Assembly (NCBI GenBank): GCA_026929865.2
Contig: CM049405.1
Span: forward strand, 16,310,001-16,374,000
From: Hyperoplus lanceolatus
Taxonomy: Eukaryota > Chordata > Actinopteri > Uranoscopiformes > Ammodytidae
Direction of reading: 5' to 3'
DNA: 64,000 bases
In this document: positions 27,431-64,000 of the stretch, piece after piece
How positions within the stretch are numbered: position 1 is the stretch's first letter
Layout: every line of letters begins with the position of its first letter
Made by a program: the position numbers and the translations under genes
The notes under the pieces: model-generated
Database searches by the model: none
What the model saw: only the letters and a program-made list of their open reading frames with translations
What the model was told of the DNA's origin: nothing

Positions 27431-28484
27431 CTAAAGGTGGGTTTATTTATGCACTGAGACTGAATGGCTTTTTGTTTTGTTTATTTCGTTTGTTTTAGGC
27501 TACATTTCTCGCTGTTAAAGGCTAAGCAGTTCCACAATAATCTAGCCAAGGCCTATAAGGAGTCGCTGTATGTAGGCTAGGCCTATTATAATTTCAGAAT
27601 CAAAATAATATTTAGGCAATTTTAGTAAAATAGTGGCATTTTAAGGACAATGCATATGGCAGCACCATAGGGGCAGCACTGAATGGTGGTCTCTCATACT
27701 ACACATCGGTAAACTACGCCATCTAATGTCAGTTTTGATCATAGATAGTATAATAAGGTTTTGATCCAGTAGGCTTAGCCAATCAATGGATAACTGTCCT
27801 GAGTGAATAGGCTACATACCATTCTTGTTTTTGTTTTTTTGTCGAGAAGCATATGAAACACGATTGAGATTTTTGTGTGTAGTGCTCTTGAAGCTTATTG
27901 TAGCCTAATAGGCTATTGGCTACAGTGTAACCTAATAATTGCCCTTGAAGATCGACACTATTAAGAAATACATCATAAGACAATACAGAACCACAAATAC
28001 CTTAAAGTTCAATTAAATAACCTTTAAAACAGTTTTGACAAAGATTGAAACCATAACATTCAATAGGCATATTAGTACTCTGCTATAGGGGACAACAGGG
28101 TAGCATGAGACAATTTTTATTGAATTTTTTACTTTTAATGCTTTTACAGAACATTGTAAGTGTATTTTAGTAGCAGTTACATCGTTGTTTATCCACAGAA
28201 ATAAAAACAAGTTCTATCGTTATGTGAACTACAGCTTCTTTATTTGTGGTCACATGATCAAATATTTTTAAAGGTTACCTATAGCCAACATAAAGGTAGC
28301 TCATCTTACCCACTGGCTCAACTTAGCCTTACTGCAATGAGTGCAGTACAAAATATGAACCGAATAAGTGTTACACTTTACTATATGCCTATTACAATAA
28401 GGCCTACAATATTTGTTATTGTATTGACATACACATATAATTATATCGCCCTGTCAGGTGGTATGTTTTAGACACACATATAAA
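27431..28484. other. intergenic, cers6 upstream flank
   Basis: AT-rich sequence between the cers6 CpG region and the LTR retrotransposon. No gene or repeat family recognised. Confidence 0.5.
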
Positions 28485-28488
28485 ATAT

Positions 28489-28711
28489 TGTAGTGCTTTT
28501 ACATAATTCACCTATGGAACTGAAGTTCCGGGGTTCCAGGGGGATTGTTATGGCTGGGGGAATTTCCTGTTTTAGCTAGCTGGCGTTTTGAGATTATCGG
28601 GAGTTGACTGTCTGCTCCGTTGTTGTTACTCGACAAGTGTATTAATGTCATTAAAGCAGTTAGCTCCGTCTTTTGACACTCCGCCTCCGACTCCCGTCTT
28701 TGTACGCCACA
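28489..28711 (+). repeat. 5' LTR of the Ty3-type element
   Basis: Starts TGTAGTGCTTTTACA, ends TACGCCACA; the primer-binding site follows after one base. Confidence 0.93.
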
Positions 28712-28712
28712 T

Positions 28713-28727
28713 TGGTGACCCCGACGT
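28713..28727 (+). other. primer-binding site (tRNA-Trp type)
   Basis: TGGTGACCCCGACGT, one base after the 5' LTR. Complementarity to the tRNA-Trp 3' end is from memory. Confidence 0.75.
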
Positions 28728-28776
28728 CAGTCCCGCTGAAGATTCCGAGACTGATTTGAATATCGATCGTAACAGC

Positions 28777-29460
28777 ATGGCGCTTTCCATCGTTCTCAAA
28801 TTGCCGGAGTTCTGGGAGACGTCCGCGGCAACGTGGTTCGCACAGGCAGAGGCTCAGTTCGCCCTCCGTGGGATTACAGATGATGCCACACGCTACTACC
28901 ACGTCGTCTCAGCACTGGGGAGCTCCACTGCAGCCAGGGCAGTAAGCTTTATTACATTTCCTCCTGCCCAAAATAAATATGCAGGGCTCAAGGCTTACCT
29001 CCTCAAAATCTTTGAACTGTCAAGATCGGAAAGAGCCCGGCGTCTTCTTGCCATTCAAGGCCTGGGGGACAGCAAACCCTCCGAACATATGGAAATGATG
29101 TTAAACCTGCTGGGCTCGGAGGTACCAAATTTCCTTTTCATCGAACTCTTCCTGCGACACATGCCACCACACGTCCAGACAGCGCCCGCGAATACATCCA
29201 TCACGGAGCCACGGGCTCTGGCAGAGGAGGCAGACAGGTTCTTTCTGGCCACCCAGCGTTTCGCCCCGGATGTGCTGGCCCCGACACGCAGTTACACTCG
29301 TCCGGGCAGCAGCGCTCCCCTTGGCAGAGGACACGCGTCCACCGACAGCCTTACCGCTGCGGGCCTATGCTATTTCCATGCACGTTTTGGGCCAAGGCCA
29401 AAAGGTGCCGCTCTCCGTGCACTTTCAACGCGGCGGGAAACGCCAAGGCCTGCGCTCAGT
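28777..29460 (+). pseudogene. gag of the Ty3-type element, one frame break
   Basis: The structural gag protein. The ATG at 28777 opens a frame with LPEFWETSAATWFAQAEAQF and later ARRLLAIQGLGD, typical of the CsRn1-type gag core. The zinc-binding motif starts in this frame (LCYFHARFG, near 29370-29390). Its last cysteines (C-R-S-P-C, near 29406) lie in the frame one base back, which ends at TAG 29457-29459. A single-base loss near 29385-29400 therefore separates the two halves. Without it, gag would run to that TAG and overlap pol. In the uncorrected frame translation runs to 29517 with unrelated residues. Confidence 0.75.
29435..29441 (+). other. GGGAAAC slippery heptamer at the gag-pol junction
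   Basis: The heptamer sits in X-XXY-YYZ register relative to the late gag frame (GGA at 29436, AAC at 29439), 16 bases before the gag stop. A -1 slip here enters exactly the open pol frame. This is the standard layout of retroelement -1 frameshifting. Confidence 0.7.
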
Positions 29461-31254
29461 AGTGGCAGGCACAAAGGGCCGGCTGCTGTTCATCGTGGAC
29501 ACCCTCTCCAGGCGTAAATTCCTTTGCGACACCGGTGCACAGAGGAGCGTAGTGCCGGCTACGGTGGACGACGCCGACGGCGGGTTGCACGGCCCTCCCT
29601 TAACATCTGCCAACGACACCCTGATCCGAACGTATGGCACAAAGTCTGTGGATTTATGTTTTGGAGGTCAACGGTTCACATGGGATTTTGTCACAGCCGA
29701 CGTCTCCTTCCCCCTCCTCGGCGCAGATTTTCTGTGCGCACACGGGCTGCTGGTTGATGTCAAGAACGAGCGCCTGGTGGACGCATTGACCTTCTCCTCG
29801 TTCGCATGTGTCTGCGATGAGGGGACATACGACGGCCTTTCTAACTCGCTCTCTGAGGGTGACAAGTACCAGCAACTGCTCAGAGAGTTCTCTAGCCTGC
29901 TGCAACCAACCTTCTCGTCCACGTCGACGAAACACGGTGTGGAGCACCATATTGAGACGAAAGGGCCCCCCGTCCATGCCAGGGCCCGACGGCTCGCTCC
30001 GGAGAGACTGGCGGTTGCTAAGGCTGAATTCGCCAACATGGAGCGCCTGGGCATCATTCGCCGTTCCGACAGTCCGTGGTCCTCGCCACTCCACATGGTT
30101 CCGAAGCAGGATGGCGGCTGGCGCCCATGTGGAGACTACCGCCGCCTAAATGATGCCACCACGCCCGACCGCTATCCAGTGCCCCATATTCAGGACTTCT
30201 CCATGCATCTGGCGGGGAAGCTCCTGTTTTCCAAAGTCGACCTTGTGCGGGGCTACCACCAGGTTCCGGTGCACCCTGCGGATGTCCCGAAGACAGCTGT
30301 GGTCACTCCGTTTGGGTTGTTTGAGTTCCTCAGGATGCCATTCGGCCTGAAAAACGCGGCCCTGTCCTTCCAGCGGCTGATGGACTCGGCACTGAGGGAC
30401 ATGCCTTTCATCTTGGTCTACTTGAACGATGTCCTGGTCGCCAGTTCCTCGGAGGAGGAGCACCTCACACACCTCCGGAGCACCTTCACAAGGCTCGACC
30501 GCCACGGCTTGATCATTAACCCGGCGAAGTGTGTTTTTGGGGTGCCGTCCATCCAGTTCCTCGGGCACCTCATCAACAGGGATGGTGCCGTCCCCCTTCC
30601 GTCGAAGGTGGAGGCTGTTTCCAACTTTCCACGCCCACGTTCGGCCCGGGGGCTCCGGGAGTTCCTGGGGATGGTCACCTTCTATCACCGATTCACACAC
30701 CGGGCGGCCCACACTATGCGCCCGCTGTATGAGGCCCTCAAGGACAAGACGCCCGGCCAAGACGTCGACTGGACTGCAGAGAGGGACAAAGCGTTCGAGG
30801 ACACTAAGACTGCATTGAGCCGGGCCGCATTGTTGGTCCACCCGTTGCCCGGAGCTCAGGTGGCCCTCACAACCGACGCGTCCGACTACGCGGTTGGCGC
30901 GGTGTTAGAGCAGTGGGTCGGTGGCGCCTGGCAACCGCTCGCCTTTTTCAGCCGCCAGCTGGTACCCCGGGAGCGCAAATACAGTACATTTGACAGGGAG
31001 CTGCTCGGCGTCTGGCTGGCAATCCGCCATTTCCGCTTCGCCCTGGAGGGCCGTCAGTTTACGGTTTTTGTGGACCACAAACCCCTCACGTTCTCCATGT
31101 CCAAGGTAGCCGAGCCGTGGTCCGCCCGCCAACAGCGCCAGCTGTCATTCATCTCTGAGTATACCACGGACATCCGGCACATCGCTGGCAAATCCAACGT
31201 GGTCGCGGATTGCCTCTCCAGAGTGATCGTCGGCGCGGTGCAGCTGGGTCTCGA
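29441..31254 (+). pseudogene. pol of the Ty3-type element: protease, reverse transcriptase, RNase H
   Basis: In the -1 frame after the slip site, protease has the DTG catalytic motif ([12 protein letters not shown], near 29525). RT follows with [32 protein letters not shown] and [16 protein letters not shown]. Its catalytic box is YLND at 30419-30430 where the family has Y-x-D-D: the first aspartate is asparagine (AAC), which should abolish or cripple polymerisation. RNase H shows [28 protein letters not shown] and VDHKPLTF, so its acidic residues are kept. The frame breaks near 31254, where an extra base shifts the integrase into another frame. Confidence 0.85.
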
Positions 31255-32624
31255 ACTACTCGCGTATGAGTGCGGAACAGGCCACGGACCACGGATTTCA
31301 GTCCCTCAAAGACTCGGACACCGGGCTGCGCCTGGAAAAAGTGGCGATCGGCGACTCAGGGGTCAGGTTGTGGTGTGACCTCTCCACCGGCCAGCCCAGG
31401 CCACTGGTCCCTGCCGGCTGGCAGCGGGCTGTTTTCGAGGCAATACACGGCCTGTCCCATCCCGGCAGGAGGGCGTCCGTGAGGCTGGTCTCTCAGAAGT
31501 TCGTCTGGAAAGGACTGAAGAAGGACGTACGGGCCTGGGTCGACTCGTGTGTGTCCTGTCAGCGTGCAAAAGTGCACCGCCACACCAAGGCCCCGTTGGA
31601 GCCATTCGTCGTCCCCGGTAGGAGGTTCGACCATGTCAACATCGACCTGGTGGGGCCACTCCCCCCTTTGCATGGTTTCACCCACCTCCTCACGATGGTG
31701 GACAGGACGATGCGTTGGCCTGAAGCTGTGCCCCTCACCTCGACATCGTCTTCCGATGTGGCCCGTGCGTTTATCGGCACGTGGGTCGCGCGCTTTGGGA
31801 CACCTTCGGACCTCTCCTCCGACCGGGGTGCACAGTTTACCTCGGAGATCTGGAATGTGGTTGCCAGGGATCTGGGGGTTAAACTGCATCGCACCACCGC
31901 ATACCATCCTCAGGCTAATGGTTTGTGCGAGCGGTTCCATCGCTCCATGAAGGCGGCCTTGCGTGCCAGTTTGACGGACGGCAACTGGTTGGACATACTT
32001 CCCTGGGTGATGCTGGGGCTCCGGACGGCACCTAAGGAGGACCTGCAGTCCTCGTCTGCCGAGTTAGTCTACGGTCAGGTGCTGCGAGTTCCAGGGGATT
32101 TCATTCCGAACGCCACAACACCCTGGTCGGCGGCCAGGCAGCGGTCCTCTCTGCTGGAGGTCGCCAAGCAGTTCGCACCCGTCCCCACTTCGCAGCACTG
32201 CACCCCCGTTTCCCTGGTGCCACCCAATTTGCACACGGCGGAGTTTGTGTTCATCCGCCACGACGCCCACCGTGGACCGTTGCGCCCCCCCCATGACGGG
32301 CCGTTTAGGGTCTTGCGACACGGGGATAAGAGCCTGGTCGTGGACATCGGTGGTAGGCCCGAGACTGTCTCTGTCGACAGGATCAAGCCTGCCCACGTGG
32401 ACATTTCCAGACCGTTGGAGTTGGCCCAGGCTCCGCGCCGTGGACGCCCCCCTTTGCCACGCCCCGCTGGGCTCCCTGCCGCCTTGTCGGTGCCGTTGCC
32501 GCCCAGTCCTGGGCTTAGTCCTGCTGCGCCCACCACGCCCCTCCCCTCTTCGGCCCCTGCCACTCGTTCTAGTCACGGCCGGGCCATCGTGCCTTTCCGG
32601 CGCGGGGACTTTGACTATGGGTGA
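31255..32624 (+). pseudogene. integrase of the Ty3-type element, displaced frame
   Basis: Open in the frame +1 to the RT frame. It has the HHCC zinc-binding domain (HGLSHPG..., CVSCQRAKV), the catalytic core with its acidic residues (VNIDLVGPLP near 31640, SDRGAQFTSEIW near 31818, ending in ANGLCERFHRS near 31915), and a C-terminal GPF/Y-type module (DGPFRVLRHG). No chromodomain is seen; the tail is proline-rich. The stop is TGA at 32622-32624, just before the polypurine tract. As it stands it could be made only by a second frameshift. Confidence 0.85.
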
Positions 32625-32640
32625 ATTCTGGGGGGGCTTG

Positions 32641-32863
32641 TGTAGTGCTTTTACATAATTCACCTATGGAACTGAAGTTCCAGGGTTCCAGGGGGACTGT
32701 TATGGCTGGGGGAATTTCCTGTTTTAGCTAGCTGGCGTTTTGAGACTATCGGGAGTTGACTGTCTGCTCCGTTGTTGTTACTCGACAAGTGTATTAATGT
32801 CATTAAAGCAGTTAGCTCCGTCCTTTGACACTCCGCCTCCGACTCCCGTCTTTGCACGCCACA
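32641..32863 (+). repeat. 3' LTR of the Ty3-type element
   Basis: 218 of 223 positions equal the 5' LTR; five transitions. It ends 962 bp upstream of the stk39 start codon, in the same orientation as stk39. Confidence 0.93.
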
Positions 32864-32867
32864 ATAT

Positions 32868-33596
32868 AACAAATAATGCAGAAACATATCTGATGATTTC
32901 TTGATTATCGATTGACCTGTAAGAAAATAGTAAAAATGTCCAACCAACATCAGCATCACAATGTCATCTTTTTTGTTGTCCCATAGGCTGTCCAAAGCCC
33001 AAGGACAATTTACTTACACATAGGAAGCAGGAAATACTCACAGAAGTTGCAACTATGGGATATTTGGCATTTTTGCTTAGAAAATAATTCCAATCAACTT
33101 TTTAAAAACGTTATACTGACTATTATTATGTATACATTTGGTTAATCAATGTATACTCAAATCTGCAATATGTTTTCAGTAGGGAGCAATGTTGACTTAC
33201 AATATACCCTAGGCTTATGGACAATAATGGTGCCATCTGTTGGCCATTGCTAACAAAGCACACTTGCAGTTGGCTGCATGTGACATATTACATCGACACA
33301 CTTGACTTATACGGGTTATAGCCATGGACATATAAAGAGGTTATAGCCTACAGTGTCAGACGTACACAAAGCGGATGCCAAGTCGTTTTACCAGATAATA
33401 ATAAATACACCTCCAGACTGTAGCCACTTTTAATAAGGTAGTCACTCAATACATTTAGTAAAACTAAACTTTAATTTAAGGTCTGAGTTGCAGCCTCTGA
33501 AGCCGCCTGGTCGTCTTATAAGATGAGCAATAGTTTTTATATGTCTTCCTGCATGTGTTGAACCCTTGTGTAGTCATGTCACTCGTATGGTATAGT
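32868..33596. other. stk39 upstream flank
   Basis: AT-rich single-copy-looking sequence between the 3' LTR and the GC-rich stk39 promoter. Nothing recognised. Confidence 0.5.
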
Positions 33597-33825
33597 GAGC
33601 GCGCGCGTGTGTATGTGCGCGCGCACGCGTGGGGCCCGTTATTTTCCGGGTTGTGCTCAACGCTAGCGATAGTTGCTCTGCTTCAGCCGCCAGCTGACAC
33701 TTGTGCTGAGGAGGAGAGGTCAAATTAGACTTTCTCTCGCTCTCTCCCCCTCTCTCTCTCGGTGTCTGTGTGTCTGCCTGTGAGGGAGGCTGCTAAACAA
33801 GCGCAGAATCATCACCATCATCATC
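33597..33825 (+). promoter_or_regulatory. stk39 promoter and 5' UTR region
   Basis: Upstream of the stk39 ATG is a 32-nt alternating purine-pyrimidine tract (33599-33630), then a GC-richer stretch and a (CT)-rich block (33730-33760). There is no TATA box near the expected start. It is TATA-less and partly CpG-rich, as in many kinase promoters. The exact start site cannot be read. Confidence 0.5.

Positions 33826-64000
<30,175 letters not shown>

Larger units (their letters stand above)
28489..32863 (+). mobile_element. Ty3-type LTR retrotransposon, near-intact, CsRn1-like
   Basis: Two 223-bp LTRs (28489-28711 and 32641-32863), both TG...CA, are flanked by a 4-bp ATAT duplication (28485-28488, 32864-32867). 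They differ at five positions, all transitions (2.2%). The primer-binding site TGGTGACCCCGACGT at 28713 matches the 3' end of tRNA-Trp as I recall it, the primer used by the CsRn1 clade. The polypurine tract is the G7 run near 32630-32636. The order gag, protease, RT, RNase H, integrase is that of Ty3-type elements. A cysteine pattern C-x3-H...C-x3-C in gag also suits CsRn1. Frame breaks and an altered RT active site (see separate entries) suggest this copy is no longer autonomous. Confidence 0.93.

Noticed and set aside
28588..28776. N-terminal extension of gag
   Set aside because: The frame is open through the 5' LTR and primer-binding site but has no suitable start; the ATG at 28777 fits the gag family start.
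30146..30841. 231-codon minus-strand frame inside the retrotransposon
   Set aside because: Antisense shadow of the GC-rich RT frame; no similarity of its own.

Overview
The window is nuclear DNA from a ray-finned fish, most likely a percomorph teleost. It holds vertebrate genes with GT-AG introns, long CA/GT/ATT microsatellites and many DNA transposons of teleost type. I read four protein-coding genes by splicing exons: spc25 (+, last two exons), nostrin (-, complete, 16 coding exons), cers6 (-, complete, 10 coding exons) and stk39/SPAK (+, 17 exons plus the start of an 18th cut by the window end). As I recall the human map, order and relative orientation match STK39-CERS6-NOSTRIN-SPC25 on chromosome 2q24-q31, so this is a conserved syntenic block. 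The reading frame closes exactly across all exons of nostrin (547 aa) and cers6 (390 aa), and stays open through all visible stk39 exons (495 codons).

Layout: 1-1192, 3' end of spc25; 1771-7141, nostrin, convergent with spc25; 7142-8787, intergenic with a 149-bp CA tract just beyond the cers6 stop codon; 8788-27136, cers6, whose introns carry a piggyBac deletion derivative, a hAT element, a small MITE, a foldback repeat and an L1-type LINE fragment; 27137-33825, the divergent cers6/stk39 promoter interval, holding a nearly intact Ty3-type LTR retrotransposon (28489-32863, 223-bp LTRs, 4-bp target duplication); 33826-64000, stk39, with a SINE 45 bp before exon 8 and a 14.5-kb intron 14.

Intron 14 holds the most unusual structure: a 7.2-kb foldback element (51568-58770). 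Nearly identical tips of about 285 bp point inward to arrays of a roughly 167-bp satellite in opposite orientation on the two arms. The centre holds two copies of a second TA-flanked element, a 75-bp minisatellite and a MITE with a 9-bp target duplication. A second, internally deleted copy of that MITE lies in intron 17.

The four host genes do not form one pathway: spc25 is a kinetochore subunit, nostrin an F-BAR/SH3 adaptor of eNOS traffic, cers6 an ER ceramide synthase, and stk39 the WNK-activated kinase of cation-chloride cotransporters. They are linked by ancient position. Family assignments rest on remembered sequence motifs, without any database search.
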